Shown piece by piece: positions 22,095-29,993 of a stretch of DNA of 52,954 nt. Every line of letters starts with the position of its first letter. The first letter of the stretch is position 1. The position numbers and the translations under genes were made by a program. The notes below the pieces were generated by a model. The model worked only from the letters and a program-made list of their open reading frames with translations, was not told where the DNA came from and ran no database searches. The stretch is from Bacillota bacterium (GTDB lineage Bacteria; Bacillota; Clostridia; Christensenellales; Aristaeellaceae): assembly GCA_023416655.1 (NCBI GenBank), contig JAEZHK010000017.1, forward strand, positions 1-52,954, written 5' to 3'.

Positions 22095-23477
22095 ATGCCG
22101 ATCCTGGGCGCGTTCATCCTGCCGCACCCGCCGGTAATCCTGCCGGAGGTGGGGCGTGGCCGGGAAGCGGACATTTCCGCCACCATCCGGGCGTTCGAAG
22201 CCACCGCGGAGCGCATTCGCGCGCTGAACCCGGAGGTGGTCGTGGTGCTCTCGCCCCACGCCACCGCCTACGCGGACTATTTTCACATCTCCCCCGGCGC
22301 GGGCGCGTCCGGCGACATGGCGCGCTTCGGCGCGCCGGAGGTGAAGCTGTCGGTCGACTACGATCCGAAGCTCGCGAAGGCCGTCGGGGATGAGGCGACG
22401 AGTGCGGGCGTCCCGGCCGGGACAAAAGGCGAGCGCGAGAAATCGCTCGACCACGGCACCTTTGTGCCGCTGAAGATGCTGCGCTCGGGTTGCCCGGAGG
22501 CCAGGATCGTGAGAATCGGCCTCTCCGGGCTTTCGCCGATGCACCACTACCGGCTGGGCCAGGCCATCGCCCGGGCGGTGGACGCGCTCGGGCGGAAGGC
22601 GGTGCTCCTCGCCAGCGGCGACCTGTCCCACAAGCTGACCGCGGACGGCCCCTACGGCTACGCCCCGGAAGGCCCGGTATACGACGAACGGATCACCCGC
22701 GCGATGGCGGAGGCCGACTTCCTGGACATCCTCTCGATCCCGCCGGAACTGAACGAGGCGGCCGCCGCCTGCGGCACCGGCAGCTTCCAGATCATGGCGG
22801 GCGCGCTGGACGCACTGGCGCTGCGCGCGAAGCTACTGTCCTACGAAGGGCCGTTCGGCGTCGGCTATTCGGTGGCATCCTTTGAGCCGACAGGTCCGGA
22901 CGAGGGCCGCAGATTAGGGGAAGCCTACCTCCAGGCCGAAAACGCACGGCTTTCGGGGATCAAGGCAGGCGAAAGCCCGATCGTTCAACTGGCGCGGCTG
23001 TCGCTGGAAACCGTCGTGCGCACCGGGAAGCGCGCGGCGCTGCCGGAGGGCCTGCCTGACTGGATGCTGCTGCAGCGCGCGGGCACATTCGTCTCGCTGA
23101 AGAAGTACGGCCAACTCCGTGGCTGCATCGGCACCATCCAGCCGGTGACAAACTCCATCGCCGAGGAAGTGCTGCGAAACGCGATCTCCGCCGGACGCGA
23201 GGACCCTCGCTTCGACCCGGTAGCGGAAGGGGAACTGGACGAGCTGACCTACAGCGTGGACGTGCTGGGCGAGCCGGAACCGGCGGAACTCGGCGATCTC
23301 GACCCCCAGAAGTACGGCGTGATCGTGACAGGCGGTCGGCGGCGGGGCCTGCTCCTCCCCATGCTGGAAGGCGTGGACACCGTGGAGCAACAGGTGTCCA
23401 TCGCGCGGCGCAAGGCGGGCATCGGCGAAGCGGAGCCGGTGACGCTTCAGCGCTTTGAGGTGGTGCGCTACAAATGA
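22095..23477 (+). CDS. AmmeMemoRadiSam proteins B and A as one chain (MEMO + AMMECR1)
   Basis: A 460-residue fusion. The first ~265 residues are the MEMO/class III extradiol dioxygenase-like domain (GAFILPHPPVILPEVG, VVVVLSPHATAYADYF, LDHGTFVPLKML, ASGDLSHKL) with the histidines expected at its metal site. From about residue 290 is an AMMECR1 domain (FVSLKKYGQLRGCIGTIQP near 340, LTYSVDVL, GLLLPMLEG). In many anaerobes these partners come with a radical SAM enzyme, which is the next gene here, overlapping by four bases. The reaction of this three-part system is not known. ATG at 22095 after AAAGGAGG. The full-length fusion is a recurrent arrangement. Confidence 0.9.
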   Translation: MPILGAFILPHPPVILPEVGRGREADISATIRAFEATAERIRALNPEVVVVLSPHATAYADYFHISPGAGASGDMARFGAPEVKLSVDYDPKLAKAVGDEATSAGVPAGTKGEREKSLDHGTFVPLKMLRSGCPEARIVRIGLSGLSPMHHYRLGQAIARAVDALGRKAVLLASGDLSHKLTADGPYGYAPEGPVYDERITRAMAEADFLDILSIPPELNEAAAACGTGSFQIMAGALDALALRAKLLSYEGPFGVGYSVASFEPTGPDEGRRLGEAYLQAENARLSGIKAGESPIVQLARLSLETVVRTGKRAALPEGLPDWMLLQRAGTFVSLKKYGQLRGCIGTIQPVTNSIAEEVLRNAISAGREDPRFDPVAEGELDELTYSVDVLGEPEPAELGDLDPQKYGVIVTGGRRRGLLLPMLEGVDTVEQQVSIARRKAGIGEAEPVTLQRFEVVRYK

Positions 23478-24397
23478 CGCCCGTTTTGACCCCGACGTTG
23501 AACCCGGCCGTTGCGCAGGCAACCCCTGTTCAGATTCCGGCGAAGGGCACGGAGGAAACCGAGGCGCGCGCGGACGGCGCGCGTGAGCGAAAGCCCTGCC
23601 CGGTATGTCCGCACCACTGCAACCTCGCCGAGGGCGGTATCGGGCTTTGCCGCGCCCGGGGCGGCGTGGGCGGAGCGGATTGCCTGAACTACGGCGACAT
23701 CACCTCCATCTCGCTGGACCCCGTCGAAAAAAAGCCGCTCAAACGGTTCCACCCGGGCGGCATGGTGCTGTCGGTGGGCAGCTTCGGCTGCAACCTGCGC
23801 TGCCCCTTCTGCCAGAACCACGAGATCGCGATGACTTCCCATGGGGACGGGCGGAAGGCGAGCCCGGCGGAGCTTGCGGACCTTGCGGCATCCCTGAAGG
23901 CGAGGGGCAACATCGGCCTGGCGTACACCTACAACGAGCCGTTGGTGGGCCATGAATTTGTCCGGGACTGCGCCGCGGAAATCCGCGCGCGCAGCATGAA
24001 AAACGTGCTGGTCACCAACGGCTGCTTCTGCCTTGAGCCGATGGAGGGGCTGATCCCGCTGATCGACGCGGCCAACGTGGATTTGAAGGGCTTTACGCAA
24101 AGCTACTACGACTGGGCGGGCGGCGATCTGGAAACGGTCAAGCGGTTCATCGCGCGGCTGGCCGGAACCTGCCACGTGGAGGTGACCACGCTGGTGGTGC
24201 CGGGCCGGAACGACCGCATAGAGGAGATCGATGCGCTCGCCGAATGGCTCGCGGGGCTTGGCGACATCCCGCTGCACCTCTCCCGCTGCTTTCCCCGCTA
24301 CCGTTTTGAAGGCGAGCCGACGCCACCGGATACCCTCCACAGGCTGGCGGATGTGGCCAAATCGCACCTGAAGCACGTGTATCTTGGGAACATCTGA
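23474..24397 (+). CDS. AmmeMemoRadiSam system radical SAM enzyme
   Basis: A 307-residue radical SAM protein related to pyruvate formate-lyase-activating enzyme. After a Pro/Thr-rich start, an N-terminal cysteine cluster CPVCPHHCNLAEGGIGLCRAR (the 20th residue region starts near 39) precedes the core motif CNLRCPFCQNHE near 110, where CxxxCxxC binds the SAM [4Fe-4S] cluster. GNIGLAYTYNEPLVGHEF and VTNGCF follow as in PflA-like proteins. It is the third part of the AMMECR1/MEMO system; its target is undefined. The ATG overlaps the stop of the fusion gene before it. Confidence 0.9.
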   Translation: MTPVLTPTLNPAVAQATPVQIPAKGTEETEARADGARERKPCPVCPHHCNLAEGGIGLCRARGGVGGADCLNYGDITSISLDPVEKKPLKRFHPGGMVLSVGSFGCNLRCPFCQNHEIAMTSHGDGRKASPAELADLAASLKARGNIGLAYTYNEPLVGHEFVRDCAAEIRARSMKNVLVTNGCFCLEPMEGLIPLIDAANVDLKGFTQSYYDWAGGDLETVKRFIARLAGTCHVEVTTLVVPGRNDRIEEIDALAEWLAGLGDIPLHLSRCFPRYRFEGEPTPPDTLHRLADVAKSHLKHVYLGNI

Positions 24398-24512
24398 TCA
24401 CAAACCAAAACAGGTCTCATTCGCCCATTTTCTGCGGTACGTGGTGCGAATAACCGGATTTGCGCGAGAAACACGGCACAGCGTTGATATTTGCCGATTC
24501 CCGAGCTTTTCG

Positions 24513-24541
24513 TTGTCGTTCGGCCTTGAGTACGGTATAAT
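24513..24541 (+). promoter_or_regulatory. Probable promoter of the HAD hydrolase gene
   Basis: TTGTCG (24513-24518), 17 bases, TATAAT (24536-24541). Located 24 bases before the start codon, giving a short leader. Confidence 0.65.
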
Positions 24542-24564
24542 CTTCACGGAAGGGCGGTGTCCGC

Positions 24565-25299
24565 ATGAATAAACCAAAGATGATTCTATTTGACTATGGG
24601 AATACGTTACTCCATGAGCCGGGGTTTGATTTTCTGCGCGGAGTGGAAGCGTTGTTTCAGTATATAAAGAGCAATAAGAACGGCTTGACCCCGAAGGAAG
24701 TCAACGATTTTTCACAAGAGCTATTCAAGAAGATCTGCGCTGTTCGCGATCTTGGATATGAGCTTCATGACAGGCAGTTTCAAAGGTTCCTGTACGAGTA
24801 TCTTGAAATCGAATTTTCCATCCCTCTATCTGAAGCGGAAAGGATACTTTGGGGAAACGTATCCACCGGCGCGCTCATGCCGAATGTGGATAAAATGCTT
24901 GATTACATCAATGCAAACGGTATTCGCAGTGGCGTTATCAGCAATATTGGCTGGTCAGGTGCGGCATTGACCGAACGCATTAACCGGCTGCTTCCTCAAA
25001 ACAGATTTGAGTATATCCTGGCTTCAAGCGAGTACATGTTTCGCAAACCAAATCCTTTATTGTTTGAGCTGGCGCTGAAAAAGGCGGGATTGCATGCAGC
25101 GGATGTGTGGTTTTGTGGCGACAACATCATGGCGGATGTCGAAGGCTCTGCGGCCGTCGGGATATTTCCCGTATGGTATGAGAACGAAGAAATAGAAAAC
25201 TCTTGGCGCATACAAAACAAAGGCGTGACACCTTCTTGCGAGCATCTACATATTCACGATTGGCGGCAGCTGATTGAAGTCTTGGAGGCCATGCGATGA
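24565..25299 (+). CDS. HAD-superfamily hydrolase
   Basis: A 244-residue phosphatase-like enzyme. Motif I is MILFDYGNTLLHEPG, with the nucleophile Asp10 but Tyr-Gly in place of the usual second Asp (D-Y-G-N-T), a pattern found in several subfamily I HADs. Motif II is GVISNIGWSG, motif III Lys is in SEYMFRKPNPLLF (near 155), and motif IV is DVWFCGDNIMADVEGSAAVG. Substrate unknown. GC content and codon choice are far lower than in the genes on either side, so it looks recently acquired. The 86 bases after the stop encode a 15-residue frame starting MKQKSTRSRTACP, probably a relic of the same insert. Confidence 0.88.
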   Translation: MNKPKMILFDYGNTLLHEPGFDFLRGVEALFQYIKSNKNGLTPKEVNDFSQELFKKICAVRDLGYELHDRQFQRFLYEYLEIEFSIPLSEAERILWGNVSTGALMPNVDKMLDYINANGIRSGVISNIGWSGAALTERINRLLPQNRFEYILASSEYMFRKPNPLLFELALKKAGLHAADVWFCGDNIMADVEGSAAVGIFPVWYENEEIENSWRIQNKGVTPSCEHLHIHDWRQLIEVLEAMR

Positions 25300-25385
25300 A
25301 ACAAAAAAGTACTAGAAGCAGAACTGCCTGCCCTGCAGCTTAAAGATTATAGATGCTGTGGCAACGTTCAGCATTCGGGGGAGCG

Positions 25386-25733
25386 CTACCGATCCTGGAA
25401 CAGCGCCTCCGCCGCTTTCTGGGCGTGGTCTTTGACATCGGCCTCGAGCCTTCGGTAGTCCCGGAGCAGCGCCGCCCCCTTCTCGGTCAGCCGCGAGCCG
25501 CCGCCCGCGCGCCCGCCGACCGAGCGGGCGATGATTTCAAACCCCAGCACCCTCTCGCACTCGTTTACCACGTGCCAGGCGCGGGAATAGGCCATGCCCA
25601 TCTCGCCCGCGGCCTTCCTGAGCGAGCCCTCCCGCAGAATGCGCTCTAAAAGCTCCGCGATGCCGGGGCCGAAGCACTTCTCCCCCTCGGGCGAAAAGAG
25701 CCTTACGCCCAGCCCGACGACATACGCACTCAT
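25386..25733 (-). CDS. ModE-like winged helix-turn-helix regulator
   Basis: A 115-residue DNA-binding protein without a sensor domain. It matches the N-terminal part of ModE (LysR-type HTH): FGPGIAELLERILREGSLRK, AAGEMGMAYSRAWHVV and the wing region GGRAGGGSRLTEKGAALL. Full ModE has C-terminal molybdate-binding domains; these are absent, as in many clostridial HTH-only relatives. The start at 25733 overlaps the stop of the flavodoxin gene (TCAT, shared bases 25730-25733), so the two are co-translated. It may regulate molybdenum-linked genes, but the target is not visible; modA lies 25 kb away. Confidence 0.85.
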   Translation of the reverse strand: MSAYVVGLGVRLFSPEGEKCFGPGIAELLERILREGSLRKAAGEMGMAYSRAWHVVNECERVLGFEIIARSVGGRAGGGSRLTEKGAALLRDYRRLEADVKDHAQKAAEALFQDR

Positions 25734-26347
25734 CGGATGAAGTTGGTGACCTTCGGCGCTTCCGGCGCAGGCAGCGTGACACCCGCCTGCTTCCCCGCCT
25801 CGATGCACTTCAGAAGGTACGCCATGTTCTTGCCCAACACACGCATGGTCTTAAGCCCTTCCTCGTCCTTTTGGACCTCGGCGGGCTCGTTGCCGTGCAC
25901 CATGTTCCAATAGCTCGACGACACCAGCGGCATCTGCGCGATGGTCGGGTACTTGTTGAGTACCTCCAGCGCCGCAGTGGTGCCCGCGCGGCGGGCGGAT
26001 ACGATGCAGGCGGCGGGTTTCAGGCGCATGATCGCGGTCCCGGCGAAGAACATGCGGTCGAGGAGCGCCAGCAGGCTTCCATTCGGCGAGGCGTAATAGA
26101 CGGGCGAGCCGATCACCAGCGCGTCGCAGCTTTCGAATTTCGCCAGCACCTGGTTTGCGATGTCGTCAAACGCGCAGCGGTTGTTCCGGCAGCCACCGCA
26201 GTCAATGCAGCCGCGCACCGGCTGCCGCCCGATCTGAAAAACTTCGGTCTCGATCCCTTCCCTTTCCAGTTCGCCGGCCACTTCCTTCAGCGCGGTGTAG
26301 GTACAGCCGTCCGCATTGGGGCTCCCGTTGATCAGAAGAACCTTCAT
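25730..26347 (-). CDS. Flavodoxin-fold NAD(P)H/FMN reductase (iron-sulfur flavoprotein type)
   Basis: A 205-residue cytoplasmic flavoprotein. The start KVLLINGSPNADGCTYTAL is the FMN phosphate-binding loop, then CIDCGGCRNNRCAFDD (near 49) gives the cysteine cluster typical of iron-sulfur flavoproteins, and VIGSPVYYASPNGSLLALLD (near 80) is the second FMN-contact region. Such proteins reduce quinones, metals or oxygen species in anaerobes. Short palindrome GGGCCTG/CAGGCCC (26367-26383) lies before the start. It leads a two-gene operon with the ModE-like HTH. Confidence 0.88.
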   Translation of the reverse strand: MKVLLINGSPNADGCTYTALKEVAGELEREGIETEVFQIGRQPVRGCIDCGGCRNNRCAFDDIANQVLAKFESCDALVIGSPVYYASPNGSLLALLDRMFFAGTAIMRLKPAACIVSARRAGTTAALEVLNKYPTIAQMPLVSSSYWNMVHGNEPAEVQKDEEGLKTMRVLGKNMAYLLKCIEAGKQAGVTLPAPEAPKVTNFIR

Positions 26348-26416
26348 AGTGACCTCCCGCTTCCCGGGCCTGCATCAGGCCCTCGTTTTGTATATGGGAA
26401 TCTCGAGGAATGTATG

Positions 26417-27538
26417 TCAGTCGAGCAGTTCCAGCAGAACCGTGAGCGTCAGCGTCTCCGCCTTTTTTGTCATCTCCCCGGTGTTCGGATCGTAGGCTCG
26501 GTAGACCTCAAGCGTCATCGTCTCTCCCGCCTGATGGCGGTCGATCTCGCCGGTCAGCTCGTTGATGGTCTTGACGCGAAGGCCATTGATGGTCAAGACG
26601 ATGTCATAGGCCTTCACGCCCGCGCGGTCGGCCGGGCTGTCGGGCTCCACGTTCATCACCTGCACGCCCGCGGGCGGGAACTTGGGCAGCGGTTCGTCCG
26701 GGCCGTCAAAGTCCTGCACGGTCACGCCCAGACGGGGGCGCACCACGTGGCCGGTGGCGATGATCTGCTGGATCAAGGGCTTCACCGTATTGATCGGGAC
26801 CGCGAAGCCCAGCCCCTCGAACACCGTGGTGGAATCGTACATGATCTTGAGCGTCGGAATGCCGATCAGTTCGCCCTTGGCGTTCAGCAGCGCGCCGCCG
26901 CTGTTTCCGGTATTGATGGCCGCGTCGGTCTGGATGACGGAGATGCTCCGGGTGAAATTGCCCGCGTCCACGTCCGCCCGGTTGAGCGCGGAGATGATGC
27001 CGGCGGTGACGGTGCCGAAGAGCACGCTGTCGGTCGCGCCCGGGTTTCCGATGGCGATGGCGAGCTCGCCGATTACCAACTGGTCCGAGTCGCCGAAGGG
27101 CACAGGCCTGGCGTCGATCTTCTGGTCGATTTTCAGGACCGCGATGTCGGTGCCGTCGTCGTAGCCCACCAGCTTCGCCGGGATGCGCTCTCCGCCGAGA
27201 AGCTTGATGTCGAGGAGGTCCGCACCGTCCACCACATGGTAGTTGGTGACGATGTAGCCCGCTTCGTCAAAGTAGACGCCGGAGCCGTAGGCCTGGTCCT
27301 GGGAATTGGAGCCGTCCTGAGGGCTCCAGCTCTGCAGGACGTTGATCACCTGCACGACCGCCGGGCGCACGTTTCGGGCGATCTCCGGGATCGGGTTGTC
27401 CGAGGAATAGATCACCGAATAGGGCGTCCCGGCGGAGGACGCCTGGGCCACCAGCCCGCCCGCCAGTGCCGAAAGCAGCAGCGCCATCAGAAACGCCGTG
27501 TACCGCCTGAGTTCCCGCCCCGTGATGCGCCTCATCAT
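26417..27538 (-). CDS. htrA: Membrane-anchored HtrA/DegP-type serine protease with PDZ
   Basis: An extracytoplasmic quality-control protease, 373 residues. An N-terminal hydrophobic segment (AFLMALLLSALAGGLVAQ, about 15-32) anchors it. The trypsin-like domain shows His in VTNYHVVDGADLL, Asp in DGTDIAVLKI and Ser in TDAAINTGNSGGALLNAKG, so the catalytic triad is complete. The region from about 280 is one PDZ domain (GVQVMNVEPDSPADRAGV). ATG overlaps the kinase stop by four bases, placing it in the same transcript as a two-component system, a plausible envelope-stress circuit. Confidence 0.93.
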   Translation of the reverse strand: MMRRITGRELRRYTAFLMALLLSALAGGLVAQASSAGTPYSVIYSSDNPIPEIARNVRPAVVQVINVLQSWSPQDGSNSQDQAYGSGVYFDEAGYIVTNYHVVDGADLLDIKLLGGERIPAKLVGYDDGTDIAVLKIDQKIDARPVPFGDSDQLVIGELAIAIGNPGATDSVLFGTVTAGIISALNRADVDAGNFTRSISVIQTDAAINTGNSGGALLNAKGELIGIPTLKIMYDSTTVFEGLGFAVPINTVKPLIQQIIATGHVVRPRLGVTVQDFDGPDEPLPKFPPAGVQVMNVEPDSPADRAGVKAYDIVLTINGLRVKTINELTGEIDRHQAGETMTLEVYRAYDPNTGEMTKKAETLTLTVLLELLD

Positions 27539-28986
27539 GCCTTCCCCTCCCCAATCTCCGCCTTCGCCCGCTCCATAGTGAACGTAAGCGTCGTGCCGGC
27601 GGCCCCCGTTGAAACTTTGATGGTCTGGCCGTGCTGATCCAGGATCTTTTTTACGATCGAAAGACCCAGCCCGGTGCCCATACCCGAAGTATGCGCCTTG
27701 TCCGCCTTGTAAAACCGGTCGAACAGGAACGGGATGTCCTCCTTTTCGATCGGCGGGCCCTCATTAAACACGCTGACGTAGCAGGCGTCGCCCGCCACGG
27801 CGGTGGTCAGTGAGATCTTTGCGCCCTCGGGCGCAAACTTGACGGCGTTGTCGATGAGGTTGACGGCCACCTGGCGGATGCGGTCGGCGTCGGCCATGAC
27901 GCGGCACGGCTCCTCGCGAAAGTCCACGTCCACCTCCAGGCGCTTGTCGTCGATGCGCTGCTCGAATTTGAGAAGCTCCAGGCGCAATAGCTCGTTGATG
28001 TCAAAGGCGCTTTTCGTAAGCGGGAACTTGCCGGACTCGAACTTGGAAAGCTCCAGCAGGTCGTTGACGAGCTTTGTGAGCCGTGCGGACTCGTCCAGCA
28101 CCACTTGCAGGTACCTGCCCCGCTCCTCCTCCGGGATCGTGCCGTCCAGCATGCCGGCCACGTACCCGCTGATGCAGGTGAGCGGCGACTTCAGCTCGTG
28201 CGAGACGCTCGCCACGAAGATTCTGCGCGAATCCTCCAGATTTTTGAGGTCCTCCGCCATCTGGTTGAGCGACGCGCCCAGCTGCGTCAGTTCCTCGTCG
28301 CCCTGAATGTCCACGCGCTCGTCCAGGCTGCCCGCCGCGAAGCGCGTGACCGCCCGGTTGATCTTCCGAAGCGGTTCGGACTGCCGCCTTGAGATGAAGT
28401 ACGCCAGCGCCGCGCCCACCACCAGCGCCACCGCCGCCGCGATCAGCGCGTTTCGCACCATGTCGCTGTAGTCCACCGACAGCGACAGGGTGGAGATGTG
28501 CAGAAGCACCGCGCCCACCACCCGCTGGCCCTTGTAGGTCCATGGCACACCGATGGTCACGATCTGGTTGCCCAGCTCCGGGATCAGGCCCTGCACGCGG
28601 ATCTCCTCGCCGGACAGCACCTTGTACACCTGCTCCAGCACGGAAGCATCGTTGAGCTGTTCGCTGGTATACTCCTGCCGCCCGAGGATGAGCGTCGCGC
28701 CGCTACTGGTGACCAGCCACACGCTGGCGTTATAGTTCTCGCTGATCTCGGTGATCTTCCAGTTGAGCGCGTTGACGATGGACGCATCGTTGCGGCGGAT
28801 GTCGAGGCTGTCCCGCTGGGTCAGAAGCTGCGCCACATCCTTGGCCTGCATGCGCACCTCGTCCTCCAACTGGCTCTGCCGCTCCTCCCGCACCATCACC
28901 ACCATGAGGAGCGAGAGCAGCACCACCGTCAGCATCAGCGCCGCCAGGAACGCGCCGAACATGCGCCAGAAGAGCCTTGATTTCAT
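27535..28986 (-). CDS. HAMP-domain sensor histidine kinase
   Basis: A 483-residue membrane kinase. TM1 is at about 9-31 (MFGAFLAALMLTVVLLSLLMV), a sensing loop of ~140 residues with PDC-like features follows, TM2 is near 180-200 (ALIAAAVALVVGAALAYFI), HAMP to about 255, HisKA with phospho-His in VASVSHELKSPLTCI, and the ATPase domain with NLIDNAVKFAPEG, FDRFYKADKA and MGTGLGLSIVKKI. It begins at the base after the response regulator stop (TAG then ATG) and overlaps the HtrA gene. The layout is like CssS-type kinases that sense misfolded exported protein. Confidence 0.93.
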   Translation of the reverse strand: MKSRLFWRMFGAFLAALMLTVVLLSLLMVVMVREERQSQLEDEVRMQAKDVAQLLTQRDSLDIRRNDASIVNALNWKITEISENYNASVWLVTSSGATLILGRQEYTSEQLNDASVLEQVYKVLSGEEIRVQGLIPELGNQIVTIGVPWTYKGQRVVGAVLLHISTLSLSVDYSDMVRNALIAAAVALVVGAALAYFISRRQSEPLRKINRAVTRFAAGSLDERVDIQGDEELTQLGASLNQMAEDLKNLEDSRRIFVASVSHELKSPLTCISGYVAGMLDGTIPEEERGRYLQVVLDESARLTKLVNDLLELSKFESGKFPLTKSAFDINELLRLELLKFEQRIDDKRLEVDVDFREEPCRVMADADRIRQVAVNLIDNAVKFAPEGAKISLTTAVAGDACYVSVFNEGPPIEKEDIPFLFDRFYKADKAHTSGMGTGLGLSIVKKILDQHGQTIKVSTGAAGTTLTFTMERAKAEIGEGKA

Positions 28987-29670
28987 CTACTTAACCTCAA
29001 ACTTGTAGCCGACGCCCCAGACCGTCTTGAGATTCCAGCCCAATTCCGTGCCGTCCAGCTTTTCGCGGAGCCTTTTTACGTGCACGTCCACCGTGCGCGA
29101 GTCGCCGAAGAAATCGTAGCCCCACACCTGCTCCAAAAGCTGCTCCCGCGTGAACACCGCGCCGGGGTGGCTGGCCAAGAAATAGAGCAGCTCCAGCTCC
29201 TTGGGCGGCATCTCCACCGGGCGGCCCATGTAGGAGACGGTGTAGTGGCTCTTGTTGATGGAAAGCCCCGGGAATACCAGCTCCTTGTCGGGCGCTTCCG
29301 CGCCCTGGTAGCGGCGGATGACCGCCTTGATCCGGGCCACCAGCTCCTTGGGCTCAAAGGGCTTTGAGAGATAGTCGTCCGCGCCCAGCTCGAGGCCCAG
29401 CACCTTGTCAAAGGTCTCGTCCTTCGCCGTCAGCATGATGATGGGGATGTTCGAGACCTTGCGCACCTCGCGGCAAACCTGCCAGCCGTCGATGCCAGGC
29501 AGCATGATGTCCAGGAGGATCAAGCTGGGCGCGGCGGCCTTGAACTGCTTCAGGGCTTCGTCGCCGCGCTGCGCCTCCTCAACCTCAAAGCCCTCCCGCG
29601 TCAGGTACAGGCTCACCAGCTGGCGGATGTTGGGGTCGTCGTCGACCAGCAGGATCTTGGTCTTGTTCAT
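28987..29670 (-). CDS. OmpR/PhoB-type response regulator
   Basis: A 227-residue transcription factor, first gene of the regulator-kinase-protease operon. Receiver: KILLVDDDPNIRQL, phospho-Asp in LILLDIMLPGIDGW (about 52), IIMLTAKDE and LSKPFEPKE. DNA-binding winged helix with GAVFTREQLLEQVWGYDF and SRTVDVHVKRLREKL. AAGGAGAAG lies five bases before the ATG at 29670. A longer frame upstream runs into the palindrome region and is unlikely. By context it may control htrA. Confidence 0.93.
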   Translation of the reverse strand: MNKTKILLVDDDPNIRQLVSLYLTREGFEVEEAQRGDEALKQFKAAAPSLILLDIMLPGIDGWQVCREVRKVSNIPIIMLTAKDETFDKVLGLELGADDYLSKPFEPKELVARIKAVIRRYQGAEAPDKELVFPGLSINKSHYTVSYMGRPVEMPPKELELLYFLASHPGAVFTREQLLEQVWGYDFFGDSRTVDVHVKRLREKLDGTELGWNLKTVWGVGYKFEVK

Positions 29671-29799
29671 ATGGCTTCTCCTTATGCCAATGCAAAATAT
29701 TGTTTCGTCCAAAGCAGCGAGAGATTTTCGATGCAGGACAAGAAGCCGGAGCGAGGCGTAGCAGCGCTACGTTGAGCGGAGAGCGACACGGTGGCGTGC

Positions 29800-29945
29800 G
29801 ATTCAAATCCATTTGAATCGCGCGGTCGCGAAGCGACTTGGTTTCTAGGCTCAACATTCCAACTCGTTGGAATGTTGAGGTCGCTCCCGGAGCGACTTGG
29901 TTTCCCTTTGGGAAACCAACCTTCCAAAGGGAAACCAACCTTGCC
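29800..29945 (-). repeat. Modular hairpin array downstream of mutS2
   Basis: A non-coding chain of palindromes after the mutS2 stop: GGTTGGTTTCCC part-unit (29928-29945), TTGGTTTCCC/GGGAAACCAA (29897-29919), GTCGC/GCGAC (29880-29896), CTCAACATTCCAA and complement (29850-29879), GTCGC/GCGAC (29825-29837) and GATTCAAAT/ATTTGAATC (29800-29819). Read on the minus strand, the second to fourth come in the same order as stems at 5652-5717, so the two loci share a module set. The whole 29,671-29,993 gap between mutS2 and the response regulator has no gene. Confidence 0.7.
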
Positions 29946-29993
29946 TGCGCGAAAAGATCCGCTGCGACAACGAAAGAATGTTTGGAATTGGCA

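Noticed and set aside
25871..27637. 588-codon plus-strand frame opposite the flavodoxin and HtrA genes
   Set aside because: Long antisense open frames are expected in GC-rich coding DNA; the opposite strand has complete catalytic motifs and the frame shows a His/Val/Gly-rich shadow composition.
29585..29938. 117-codon minus-strand frame over the hairpin array
   Set aside because: It is made of the GGTTTCC and ATTCCAA palindromes and then overlaps the start of the response regulator in another frame.
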